Positions 14,287 through 25,300 of a DNA stretch of 64,000 nucleotides are shown here, piece after piece. Source of the DNA: Galaxea fascicularis (taxonomy: Eukaryota > Cnidaria > Anthozoa > Scleractinia > Euphylliidae); contig OX419341.1 in the NCBI GenBank assembly GCA_948470475.1, positions 28,024,097 through 28,088,096 of the forward strand, given 5' to 3'. Each line of letters begins with the position of its first letter. Within the stretch, counting starts at the first letter, position 1. A model generated the notes under the pieces. It was not told the DNA's origin. It did not search any database and was given only the letters and a program-made list of their open reading frames with translations. Position numbers and translations under genes: made by a program.

Positions 14287-14580
14287 GGCATATTGTAAAA
14301 CATGGACTGGATTGGATTTGTAAAACATGGACTGGATTTGTAAGAGGTGGATTTGTAAAACATGGATTTGTAAAATATGGATTTGTAAAAGGTGGATTTG
14401 TAAAAGGTAGATTTGTAAAACATGGACTGGATTGGATTTGTAAAACATGGACTGGATTTGTAAGAGGTGGATTTGTAAAACATGGATTTGTAAAATATGG
14501 ATTTGTAAAAGGTGGATTTGTAAAAGGTAGATTTGTAAAACATGGATTTGTAAAACATGGATTTGTAAAAGGTGGATTTG
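14287..14580 (+). repeat. Left tandem array of the transposon (15-bp unit, 120-bp higher-order repeat)
   Basis: The 15-bp unit is TGGATTTGTAAAACA, with variants ending AGG, AGA or ATA. A 120-bp higher-order block, 14293-14412, is repeated immediately at 14413-14532 with no difference that I can see, followed by about three more simple units. All three minus-strand frames are open through the array and give artificial repeats such as FTNPC and FYKSM; these are not genes. Confidence 0.9.
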
Positions 14581-14875
14581 TCACTTCTCACGTATTAAAA
14601 AAAAATCCCGCGTGCTTATATTTAACTCAACAATGTACTCGGCACGTTTTTTTTTTATTTTAGTTAAATAATAAACATCATAATACACAGGACCGGGTCC
14701 AGAACGATTCCCAACATTTTACGGGAAGAATAGGACAATCAAAAGTGTACGTGACAAAAAGCAACCAGGCTGTCAAAATCCCGGAAGTTTAAAAATGCAT
14801 TGTAGACCTTCGACGGAAACAATTTTGCATATTTTAATTTAGCGCGGGAAAGACAGGGGATTGCGCGAGGAAGAG

Positions 14876-15041
14876 ATGGCGGCTTGTTTTAAGCTTCCAT
14901 CTCTGACTAAAAAACGACGACGAGCATTTGAGTTTCCAGAGTTCTCATGGAACTCAGTAAAAATCAAAGAAGAGCTTGGAAGCGGGACATTTGGGTCCGT
15001 CTATTTGGCGGATTTTAATTTTGGAGAAGTGCAGCGCCATG
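14876..15041 (+). pseudogene. Captured first exon of a protein-kinase-like gene
   Basis: An ATG in good context (GAGATGGCG) opens a frame of about 55 codons. It contains a basic stretch (TKKRRR), then VKIKEELGSGTFGSVYLA, a standard protein-kinase glycine-rich loop (GxGxFGxVxxA). The frame stops at 15047, but CATG|GTAATT at 15041 looks like a splice donor, as expected for a first exon that ends before the VAIK lysine strand. No exon carrying the lysine, HRD or DFG motif follows in this window. The exon lies wholly inside the transposon, between the left array and the RT remnant. I read it as host gene sequence carried by the element. It might still be transcribed; a functional kinase is not possible from this piece alone. 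Confidence 0.6.
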
Positions 15042-15131
15042 GTAATTAAATAGTGACAGGCCATTCACAGATCCCGCAAACGTGTCGCATGAATGTAATT
15101 GCTCCTCTACATGTAGCGTTAAAGAGATTAA

Positions 15132-16790
15132 CTACAGTTTGGCTTTAACCAGTATATCTCTTAATGAACTGCCTCTTTTATAAGAAATGATCTGTGGTTC
15201 TTTGAACATTTCTTTAAGTTTAGGTTGTAGTTCTATAAGATGCCATTTCTCCATTAGAATGTGTTTTAGGTTAGGCACAGATGGGTTGTATTGCGTTACA
15301 AAGGGCAATATTTCTTTGCGCACTTTTGCGTGTTCTTGGAGAGCTTTCTTTCTGTCAGAGAATTTGACTTCCGAGAGTGTTTTATCTATAAGATTGTTTG
15401 GGTAACCTCTCGCTCGAAGGCGTAGTTTGAATATTCTTATGTTTTCTATGAAAGTCTCCTGTGAAGAGTTAGTTCTTAGTAGTCTCAGGCCTTCATCTTT
15501 CACGAAGCCTTTTTTGACGGCCGGTGGGTGACAGGATTTGAAATGTGCGTACTGGAATGTCTCAGTAGGCTTGAAATAAGTACGCGTGTCAAGGATAGAT
15601 TCCTTTTCAAATCGTGCTCCTTTGTAGATGCATGTATCAAGGAAGATGATTTCTTTGTCAGAAATATCAGCAGTGAATTTTATTGTAGGATGGTAGTTAT
15701 TTGCATGCTCAATGAAGTTGTCAATTTCCTCTCTATTAGTGTCCCATAGGGAAAACACGTCATCGATGTATCTTTCCATACCAACGGCTTTATACTGTGC
15801 TGATCGATAATTGCTGTCTCAATCTTAGCCATGAGAATATTAGCGAAAGAGACTGCGGTTTTAGTGCCCATAGCTGTACCATGAGTCTGTAGAAAGTCTT
15901 TTCCATTGAATTGGAAAGAGTTCTCTTGTAATATAAGTCTCAGCGGCATTTCTCTAAGATAGTGTGTTGGTATAAGGGGCGTTCCCGTGTAGAATGTGTC
16001 ATATGCATGGCATATGGTCGTGATACCTTCTTCTTGCGGTATGTTTGTATATAGACTCGTAACGTCCATTGAGACAAGGACTGCATTTTGTGGAATTCTC
16101 GCTCCTTCAATGAAGTTGATAAATTGAGTGGTATCTTTAATATATGACTGCTGTTCTTTCATTATTGGTTGAAGGAGACTGTCAACAAAAGCTGAAATTC
16201 TCTCAGTAGGGGAATCGCATCCAGAGATTATTGGTCGGCTTGACAAGTTGACCTTGTGTGTTTTTGTGAGAGTGTAGAAAACTGGAATGCGTGGAGGATT
16301 CGGTGTTTGAGACAACCATTTTAATGTCATTGCATCAATGTGTTTCTTTTGGTAGAGTTCTGTTATAATGCTTCGTACTTTCTTAGCGGTTTCTTCTACC
16401 ATGGGTTTTTCGAGGGGTCTGTAGTGTTCTTTGACCTCGATTAGTGTCATGCCCTCTTTAATCTTGTCTATTTTGTTCATTATGACAGTGGTGGTTCCTT
16501 TGTCTGCCTTCTTGATATTAATTTCTGAGTTTTTTTTAAGTTCTCTAATAGCTTTGCGTTCTGATTTAGGCAGGTTCGGTTTGGGTTCTGTTATCTCAAT
16601 TTCTGAGAGTTTAAGTTTTGTTTCTTCAAGGTATGTCTCAAGAGCAACTGATTGTTGAACTGGTGGTTCCCAGTTAGATTTAACATAGAAGGGGTGTTTC
16701 ATCTTTCCTCTACCGTGGTAGATATATCGGAGGCGCATTCGTCTCGCAAATTGGTTGAAATCGCGTAGAATTTGTTTATTAAATCCATGT
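15132..16790 (-). pseudogene. Penelope-like element reverse transcriptase, broken and truncated
   Basis: The translation shows the RT of a Penelope-like retroelement: DFNQFARRMRLRYIY near the N-terminus, DKGTTTVIMN, RPIISGCDSPTERIS, MDVTSLYTNIPQEEG (RT motif A), HGTAMGTK, and YIDDVFSLW with the catalytic Asp pair. The frame from 16738 down to about 15780 and the frame from about 15779 down to 15132 are offset by one base near 15778-15783, just before YIDD. One G appears to be missing from a TGGGAAAGA-like site. The N-terminus is cut where the right array starts, and the C-terminus stops at VKAKL with no GIY-YIG endonuclease. The copy is therefore dead as a retroelement. It lies inside the 14287-16968 transposon. 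Family assignment is firm; the missing base could be a real mutation or an assembly error. Confidence 0.88.
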
Positions 16791-16968
16791 TTTACAAATC
16801 CATGTTTTACAAATCCATGTTTTACAAATCCACGTTTTACAAATCCATGTTTTACAAATCCATGTTTTACAAATCCATGTTTTACAAATCCACCTTTTAC
16901 AAATCCATGTTTTACAAATCCAGTCCATGTTTTACAAATCTAATCCAGTCCATGTTTTACAATATGCC
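16781..16968 (-). repeat. Right tandem array of the transposon (15-bp unit, inverted)
   Basis: About eleven copies of the same 15-bp unit, read here as CATGTTTTACAAATC, opposite in orientation to the left array. The outer 57 bp mirror the left end with one mismatch. The 120-bp higher-order block of the left side is absent, so the two ends have diverged in copy number. Confidence 0.9.
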
Positions 16969-16977
16969 ATTAAATTG
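16969..16977 (+). repeat. Right 9-bp target-site duplication
   Basis: ATTAAATTG directly follows the right end (CAATATGCC) and matches the left copy in all nine bases and in orientation. Confidence 0.85.
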
Positions 16978-18132
16978 TATGTCTCGTTATCGTCTTAGCC
17001 GCTCCGCGATAATTCGCTTAATTGCATTAGAGATCCACTGGAAATCCTGCTGTGGAAACCGTACTTAATAAACTTCTGAAATTCTACGTAATTAAGAGAC
17101 TTTTGCTCCAAGAAATGAACATTAGCACGTATTAGCTTTGCTAGGACGTTCGAAGGAGTGGAAATACACGCGGCTACTTGTTTGGCTTCAATTTAATTCG
17201 GTAATTAATTTGCATTGATTCTATATTCGTTCGTACGTTTTTGTGATTCAATGCAAAACAATTGTGTTTACTCGTAACCGCTCTCAGAATTAGAATACAC
17301 AGAAATTGAGTTCTCGCAAGCCGTAGTCTCTTTGTTGAAGTTCTGCACCCCTAACTCAGCTAACTGTTCAGTGTTAACAGAGTTCAGTCTTCAGCAATAT
17401 TACGAGTTTTCGGCGGAGTGAAAATTGAACTGATCTTTCGAAGTAGCAGTATCCGATGCTATTAATTATATTGTGTGTCGAAGTTTCGGCTACTGCTTTT
17501 TGTTCGGTGGAGAAGGCCAAGGTTGTAGCTGTTTCGTTCAGTTTTGCTGCTTTGGTGAGCTTTTAACACTGCAGATGGGAATTAACTAAATTGAAACCAG
17601 TTCAGTTCACGGCTTTATTCCTTTGAGGCAATTATGTTGTACGGTGCTTGTCGTTATAGTCTTTTTATAGAGACTTTTCCTTCGATAATTTATTTTTAGG
17701 GTATTTTTTCAAACTGCGACTTGAAATTGTGTTTTTCTTATAATATTGAACCTGGGTGGTTTACTCTTGACAGTGAAAGGTTAATTAACAGCACAGGGAA
17801 TAAAGCCAATATATCTTCGAATAATCATTTTTTGACACTTTCGGCAGCCTTCTAGCTTCCCCTAGTTTCCTCTTTAATCTTCCTTCCTGTTGGAGTAGGT
17901 GCATACTGCCCCTGGCTCTTTAGTAGCAGCCCCATGTAACGCCTCTCCACGTCCACAAAAGTATCGTGCCAGTGTAAGCTTCTTTGAGACATTAAAATAC
18001 TTTTCCCAAACACCGTGATGTCAGGGAGGGGGCATGATCTGCGAAGTATATTCTCGATACTGTCACTAAGTGGTATCGATAGTTGCCTCTAACGTCAGTT
18101 TACCCAATTACTTTTTTATTGACTTTGTTTTC

Positions 18133-18134
<2 letters not shown>

Positions 18135-18175
<41 letters not shown>

Positions 18176-18176
18176 T
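18135..18176 (+). repeat. (ATT)n microsatellite
   Basis: About 13-14 uninterrupted TTA/ATT units. Confidence 0.95.
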
Positions 18177-18993
18177 TCACGGTTTCAGCGAGTGATTTTA
18201 TAGCACCCTAGAAACCAACGCAGCAATAATCTGAATACATACAAGAAGGCAAACTCTCGGCCAAAACAGAAAAGATGTGTGGTCTATTTACGCAGCAGTC
18301 TACCCTGATATACAGGTCCAAGCGCATGATAGTGCTCTCGAATGGTATATTGAACCAGAATTTAAGCTTGTTTGTAATGCTTATAGTAGATTTCCTATAG
18401 AGGCTTCTCTGTTCTTCCGCCAAAAAGTAAAAAAAGAACAACGTAGTACAGTAAAGAATACCAAAAAAGTGCCGAAAATGAAAGTTATATTGATTGGAAA
18501 TTACATAATTTAATTTAATTCTTCTCGTGCCCCATCGCTAATTTACTGTAATGGTATTAGTTTGAAATTACATCAAGTACCCACTTTTAGGGCGAGGCGG
18601 AAGAGGTCCAACGATTATGACCCTTTTTACACCCGACTGAAACCTTTTGCTCCTCTGGATAAATCTCAGAACCGGACTCCAGTGGTACTCTAAGCGAACT
18701 TCGTTTAGCAACCTCGATATCCCCTCGATCAAACAAGTAAGCATCTTCGCTGAGTGACCACGTTTTGTTCCCAAGGGGTTGTTCAAGTCGGGAGATGAAA
18801 ATCGAATGAAATGTACTGATTAAAATCATTCACTGAATTAAAACTGAAATATGTTGGTGAACGCGAAGGCAAAGACCACAGTTCCAAGACCAATAAATCG
18901 TGAATAAGCTCCTCACCCTGTAACCAACTGCGTTTTCGTTGTTCGTTTAAATGAAAGCTTGTAAGCAGTACTCAGTTTATATATGATCATGCT

Positions 18994-19265
18994 CAGGGGC
19001 GTAGCCAGGGGAGGGTTCCAGGGGCTCCGGAGGCCTCCCCGCTCGCGCTAAGGACCCCCCCCCCCCCATCCTATTTTTAACAGTGATTTTGTCCCATGGA
19101 CGCTCGATTCCTGAAATTCTTTGTTTTGTTCTATGCTTACAATAAGTACAGTGAACGCCATTCTGGTATCTATTTGTACGTACGTAATGTGAGGATTTTA
19201 GACCAACCGTTTTTGTTGGAACCAATTTGGAACCCCCCCTCCCAGAAATCCTGGCTACGCCCCTG
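18994..19265. mobile_element. MITE with CAGGGGCGTAGCCAGG ends
   Basis: A 16-bp terminal inverted repeat, CAGGGGCGTAGCCAGG at the left and CCTGGCTACGCCCCTG at the right, is flanked by the direct repeat ATGCT on both sides (18989-18993 and 19266-19270). There is no coding capacity. Elements with this end sequence are very widespread in animals, usually grouped with hAT-like MITEs; the 5-bp flank is shorter than the usual 8 bp. Confidence 0.8.
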
Positions 19266-20924
19266 ATGCTGTTGATTGTACCGTACAAAGGCGGCTGTAA
19301 CGTTTGGAATTCGAACTGAGATATTCTCAAATGGACTATGATCTAAGAAGAAAATGACAGAGTCGGCTGTCAACACACGGATGAGCACATCGAGTTAGCT
19401 GAGTGGAGGATTTCTAACTCGCTACAAATCCCCCATCACCTTAAACACTCTTAAAAATCACCACAAAACTGGCGAGACTTTGTAAACACCAATAGAAATG
19501 GTAGTGTGCACGTGTTTTGATTAGGCGGATATCTGTTAACGCGATGCCCCACAAAAACTGTTATGAAAGAGCCTGAGGTAAAAATTGGATGTGAACAAAA
19601 TGCCTACTTATTCAAATCAAAATCTGTAAAAATTAAGAGGCATTTTTGGATTAGGGCAGTCGTTAACAAGATAATTAAAAAACATTGTTATTAAAGAAGA
19701 CAAAATTAGATGGGCTAGGGATACCCCCTTGAATCACTAACGTGTCAATCGACTTTCAGGTTACTAAAAGCTAAAATTTAGTGTCACCTCCGATTAACAT
19801 TTTGAACCAAGAGATCTATCCTCTCTTGTTAGGAAACGTTCTATATCGAGATCTGAGCTATATTTAGCGGCCTTCAGATGTCGGCTCACTTCAAACCAAA
19901 ATATATATACAGCCAAACCAGACTACAAATACAAATCGTACAGTAAACCGATAGAAAATAAACACCGCAAAGACGCGAGGCTGAGCGGGCAAGGAAAACT
20001 GACGACATCCAATTAGCATCTCTTGTAAAAACACCAACCTTGTAAACATAACAATGAAATGACGGACTGAAAAAAGCGGGTTATTTAATTTATATTCACT
20101 CATGAAGAATGCTACTAACTACAGAAACTCACTTATTGTAGTATCTAACACGCTGCATCGCTCAATACTACCCGTACATTGATGGCGCCCAAGAGAATCA
20201 CAAGAATCACCATTGTTGCAAAGAAAAGAAACCGATGACTCAGTTTCATGAGTAAATACAAACGAAGAAACTGGTTTCCAAAAACAACCCATTTTTTTTT
20301 TTTTAATTTCGCTATCTATCGAGAAGCTTTCGTTTGATACTTTCCAGACAAATGTGATTGTTTATTTTAGGCACACACCTATAAAAAACGTCACTTCAAA
20401 CCTTATACATCAGGGAACGAAATATCGCTTTTCAAATACGTGTATAGTTACGTGAGGGAATTTAACGGAAGGACCCATATTTAACACCGAGGGTCTGTTT
20501 ATTCAAGTTTTCAGAAGTCACGGAATCAATCCGTGAATCGCCGCACTTCATTTTTCTTCATTACGGTCTGAGAAGGGAACCTGAGAATTTCCTTTCTCAT
20601 TTAATGAGCGGTTCTCGAAATTTCCTGCCCGAGGACTATTTTGTCCACATGAAAAAACAATTAAAGAAACCACACTTTTATGGAGCAGCTTAGGACATTA
20701 CGGCGGTTTTCCCTTGTCAGTTCCGTTCGTCACTCTTCACTATACCGTACGCAGGAAATAACAGCAGTACACCAAAACTTAAAAACATCTTTTGTATAGC
20801 ATAATAACAGCACAACTGAAACAGCCCAATAAGTGGCTATCCTTCGGATGGTCACAGGAGTCAATGCCAATGCCATTTTATGCGTTTGACTCATACGCAT
20901 GTCTGATAAGAAACCTCCCTCGAT

Positions 20925-21057
20925 AGGCCCTTTACAGTTAGTGATCACGTGATACAAAAAACACCTTGCTGGAGAGCATAGAAGCACCTCTGACGTCCAA
21001 AATTTGCTCTCAAGCAAGGTTTTTTTGTACCATGTGACCACTAACGGCAAAGGACCT
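20925..21057. mobile_element. Small foldback element
   Basis: The left arm AGGCCCTTTACAGTTAGTG pairs imperfectly with the right arm CACTAACGGCAAAGGACCT, and the arms continue inward (GATCACGTG / CATGTGACC, then CACCTTGCT / AGCAAGG). About 130 bp, non-coding. Confidence 0.6.
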
Positions 21058-22075
21058 ATTAGTTACTGTCAAGCACAAAAGAGAAAAATCAACAGGCAAG
21101 AAAGAAAGTCAAACCACAGCAACTTGAAAGAATAATGTTTACTTAAACTCACAGTCAAATCATACTCTACGAGTAAGTGGTACTAGTCGTAAGAGGAAAT
21201 TTACGAGCGCGCGAGACGAGAGGTTCACGCACACTTCGCGCTCGCCCGAACCTCCACTTTCAGATCCCACTCGGTTTCTCGCGCGAGGCACCCAGCTGGT
21301 AATAGGAGTGAAAAACAAAAATATTTTGACATCCGTGACCAGTGGCGGATCAATCTGGGAAGGGGGCCCAAGTGCCTGAAGAAAAGTGAAGATCCAAAGG
21401 GCGCATAGTTTTTGCTTGTTGGGCTTTTTGTTGTTGTTATTGTTGTTGTTATGTTTTGGCGCATTTTCAATTCGCGGCCTCTAACGTTTAACTCTGGTTT
21501 TCTATATTCCGAATCTTGCACCAGCCAATCAAAATAACTTGCACGCAACAAGTAACAATATAATAATTTCAGAATTCAATTTTCTTACTGAGTACCACGT
21601 TACGGGAGGATACCTTTATCCTACCTAATGCCGTCATACACTAACTAAAAGAACATTTCTATACTACCTAGCGTCAAAAATAACCACTCGACAAATTAAA
21701 TATAACTTTGTTGAGCCAGCAACTCGTAAATCCATAAATATACTTGTACTTCAAAAATATATATCACGAGAGGACTAAAAGGCGCTCGATTCTTACTGCC
21801 TAAATATTCAAGAATTAAGATTGCCTACCTAAAGTATCCTTTGGGTCTTTTTCCTCCGAGGGTTAGGTTTTCTGCAGGGGTAAATTTGTTAAAATTTTTT
21901 TGTTTCATCAAAATCCACACAGGTAGACATTGCAGCGGAGGAATTTCAAGTACCTTTAAAACTATAAAACAGCTTAAACACTATTAAATCCAAGAGTGAA
22001 CTGCAAAACCCTCCAAAGGCGAATTTTGAATTCAATTTAGAGTTTCCCCAAGATATTGGGAGGCTCATTCTCATG

Positions 22076-22081
22076 TTTAAT
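22076..22081 (-). terminator. Candidate poly(A) signal of WDR17
   Basis: On the minus strand this reads ATTAAA, about 280 bases past the stop codon. It is the nearest canonical-type hexamer I see downstream. No transcript evidence is available. Confidence 0.35.
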
Positions 22082-22184
22082 TTAAAAGTCGACCATAGCC
22101 TATCCGGCACTGTAACCACGAAATCATGTCACGTCCTCTCACATGCTTTCTCCTCTCGAGAGAAGAACTGAAGGCGCGCAAGAT

Positions 22185-22219
22185 CAACCTCGTTCCCATA
22201 AACCCTGGGAACGAGGTTG
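22185..22219. repeat. Perfect hairpin in the probable WDR17 3' UTR
   Basis: CAACCTCGTTCCCA and TGGGAACGAGGTTG are 14-bp perfect arms with a 7-base loop, 145 bases past the WDR17 stop. The same CCTGGGAACGAGGTTG word forms a second inverted pair at 59825-59884, so this is an end of a dispersed repeat family. Confidence 0.7.
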
Positions 22220-22363
22220 GCGCACAATGCGCCAAAAAAGTGAAATGCGTCCAGGAATTCTGATATCTCCTCCATATAATGTCCACATGTGCGTATATTC
22301 TGGTAAATTGAGGCTACTTCGGGCGTCAGTCGCGTTGACACTTGTCGTGAGACGTTTCCTGTC

Positions 22364-25300
22364 CTAAAACGGCTCCAAACGAACACCGTTTCCTACCAGC
22401 GAGAAGGCGTTCACCTTGGCCCACATCAATGCATTGTTTAACGACAAAACGGAGCGTCCGTCATTTAGGAAAAACACTGGGCCCTGAGAAATAAGAAGCA
22501 TCATCTCATAAATGTGGACTCGAAAACGAGCTGTGATAACTGCCACACATATATGAACAACGCGTGTGCTTCCTAGATTTCTGTACATAGTGTACTAGTT
22601 TGTACTCGTTAAGATTACAATATATTAAGGTGTCTCTTCCTGTTTTACCTTGATTCGTTCTCCTGTCAGGCATGACAACTGGACATCTGAGTGACTGGGC
22701 AACAGAGAGCCCGTCACCATGTCAACACCTGTCAAGTACACTGAAGACTCCTTTCCTGAAAAAAGCAAAAAACAAAAACCAAATGAAAACTTTGCCTCCT
22801 AACAGCAAAAGTTCTTACTCTTAAATTTGACTTGGAAAAGCTGCTACACACCAACTCTCCTCAGTAAAGAATCCCAAACAGCCTTTTGTTCCGGAGTGGG
22901 AGTAACAGGCGGACTAAAAACAAAGAGGTAAATATGAATAAATTACATTAATTGAAACTTGACATCAAGAACTTACAAACGCCGGAGAAATTACATATAA
23001 CAAAAATTTCCGCCTATTTTGTTAACTATTGTATCTGTTTTATTCAGATACAGCATGTGCTTTGGGTGAAATGAGAAAGAGAAATACAGATCTCTAACGA
23101 AAGATCATGTTAGTCCTAGAGGGACTCGGTTTCAGTTGAAAAGAAAAAATTTCGACATTCTTTAAATGAGATACTCACTTGAGGGGCTGACTGAACACGA
23201 GCCACGCTTCAGATTCGGTTTCAATTTGAGATGTTGTGACCATCAGATCAATCTTGTCTGCATGAAACAGCTGCCTGGTGGAGAAAAACGCTCGAGAATA
23301 AGGCTATGGTCAATAATATCTTGTCGCAACTAGAGCCAGTCACATTTCCGTCTTATTCAATCCTTCAATGAATACGCAGGCTCTCAGAAAAGAACCACCA
23401 GTGAAAGAAGCAAAAACCACGAACATGAGAAACAAGATTTATTTTGTATGAGGTGTATCGCTAATGCGTTTTATTGCGACCACGCTGCATGGCAAAATGC
23501 TTCATTTTGCGTGAGAATTATTAATGCTTTAACTCCTAAGATCCACTCAGCAATTCTCCCTTCAAGCTGCCGAACATTTCCTTATAAATTACTTCAGAGA
23601 ATTTCGTGTTATGTCAAACCCTCCAACTCATACATTTGTGTATTCTCATCACCTGTTTGCTGTTTGCAACACGGGCCTGGGTGTCAACGGGTTGGGCGTT
23701 AACTGAACGCAAGGCCCAGAGTGTACTGTAGCAGCTCTCATAAGCTCTAAATTTCATTGGCAGGCATAGTGTAGCACCTCTATTGTTTTAAGAATAGGGT
23801 CCATTGTTTGTGTTGTTTGCTCTTTTGTTCACCTGAAGGGTTGCAAGGCAATCTCGTGAGACCTTACGAGAGCTGCTACATGCCCCGGCCCAAACGTTGA
23901 CAATACTTCAGCCTAAGGGACACGCATGCACGCTAGAAGATGGGAATAAATATATCGCGCGTGTGAAGCGAGGGAAGTCGTCTCAGCTCCTTTTTTTTCA
24001 AGCGCCCAGGACTTCCTGATTTCCGGATAGCGGCCAACCGCAATTCCCTGAACGAAACTTATCATTTAAGCTGGCATCTGTTCTCAAATCCCGCCCTCAT
24101 TTACAATAGAGTTCTAAAGTGATGACGTCACAAAAATAAAATTTTTGAAATTATGGAATATGATGCCATATTCTTATAGAGCATCCTGAAAGACGCCCTC
24201 GTCCAAAAAATTAGCTCCGAATTGCAATTTCCAGTAGAGATATAAGGGATCAAAGTTTGATGGCATCCCATACAAACCCTTCAAAATTTGTTTCAGTTCC
24301 TTCAGTTTAGAATTGACTCAAAATTAGAGAGATTTATATGGGGCAGTATCAAATTTCAATCCTTTATATTTCGGCTGGGAATTACAATTAAGAGCTAATT
24401 TTTGGCAAGGACCCTTTTTTAAGGATACTCCATTCGAAAATGGCGCCCAATCCCATAATTTCACAAATTTAATTTTTTGTGACGTCACACTTAAGAACTC
24501 TATACCTACAATCATAATAATCGTTCATAGCGCTACAAACAACAGAGGAACAACTCCTAATGCCTGCTGCAATAAAAGGGTGTGGTGGTGTAGCGCACCT
24601 ACCCCTCCCCTAACCCAACATTAACACCTACTTATTAACTTATTACAACATGTTGGGTTAGGGGAGGGGTAGGTGCGCAGCTGCCTAGATACTCATCCGG
24701 GAATCTTACCTGGCGTGTTTGAAGAGAGGATGGACGATTGGATAGTACTGTCTCCTTATCGCTAACAATGCCCCAATGTACGCACTCACAGCCAGCAATT
24801 CTTGTCGTTGCCTACACAGAAAAAGTGTCATCGCACGTACACATCATGATAACACCTATTACATCACAAACAAGTGTACTGTTACATAATCCGCAATAGT
24901 TTAGCTTGTTAGGAATAGCTCAGTTGATAGAGCACTGCATCGGTATCGCAGAGGTCATACAAGCCTGCACAAGCCTAAGTAGTATTCAAACAAAGGATTG
25001 AGTTAACTAAATTGAATTGAATTGAATTGAACTGAACTGCGAGGATCACTTACATCTTTAATCTTTAATCTGTTATAATCTGATATATTCACACGCATCC
25101 AAACAAGTGTACTGTGTTTGCCACAAGCGTTTTACATAAAAACTATCACTGTACTGTACACATAAATAGTGGCCAGTTTTCTGAGGAACGTAACCGTCCG
25201 CCTGGAGCCCACTTCTAAACACTCACTAATGGCCATTTCCGCGCTGAGAGTATTTTGCGAGTCTGCTATCATCTTGTTTGCTCGAATCTACTTCGTGTAA

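Larger units (their letters stand above)
14287..16968. mobile_element. Foldback/MULE-like transposon with tandem-repeat inverted ends carrying a kinase exon and an RT fragment
   Basis: The left end begins GGCATATTGTAAAACATGG and the right end is its reverse complement. The first 57 bp of the two ends differ at one base. Both ends continue as arrays of a 15-bp unit (TGGATTTGTAAAACA and variants), inverted relative to each other: 14287-14580 and 16781-16968. The 9-bp word ATTAAATTG flanks the unit exactly on both sides, at 14278-14286 and 16969-16977, so this 2,682-bp block inserted as one piece. Long inverted ends made of subrepeats are typical of foldback elements, and a 9-bp duplication is typical of foldback and Mutator-like (MULE) elements. 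No transposase is visible, so the copy looks non-autonomous. The cargo is a kinase-like first exon (plus strand) and a Penelope-like RT pseudogene (minus strand), as in Pack-MULEs. Class assignment is inference; the ends and duplication are directly visible. Confidence 0.82.
16978..22363. other. Intergenic region between transposon and WDR17 3' end
   Basis: There is no recognisable gene. It contains an (ATT)n tract, a 272-bp MITE, a small foldback at 20925-21057, and the possible 3' untranslated region of WDR17 near 22070-22363. The remaining frames are short and family-less. Confidence 0.5.
23275..24709 (-). other. WDR17 intron 26 with two foldback elements
   Basis: This 1.4-kb intron holds a 400-bp foldback MITE (24106-24504) and a 28-bp perfect hairpin element (24593-24678). 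An imperfect inverted pair, GTAGCAGCTCTCATAAG and CTTACGAGAGCTGCTAC, is also present near 23729 and 23868. Confidence 0.7.

Noticed and set aside
14287..14580. CRISPR-like array
   Set aside because: The repeats are contiguous 15-mers without unique spacers, in an animal genome.
14209..14591. Long repetitive open frames (FTNPC / FYKSM repeats) on the minus strand
   Set aside because: They arise because a 15-bp unit has no stop in several frames. Three overlapping frames are open at once and the same array in the other orientation does likewise at 16755-17068.
18994..19265. Coding frame of 117 codons on the minus strand
   Set aside because: It runs through a MITE and a poly-G tract and resembles no protein.
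24911..24965. tRNA gene
   Set aside because: The A box is good, but the anticodon arm, B box and acceptor stem do not pair.
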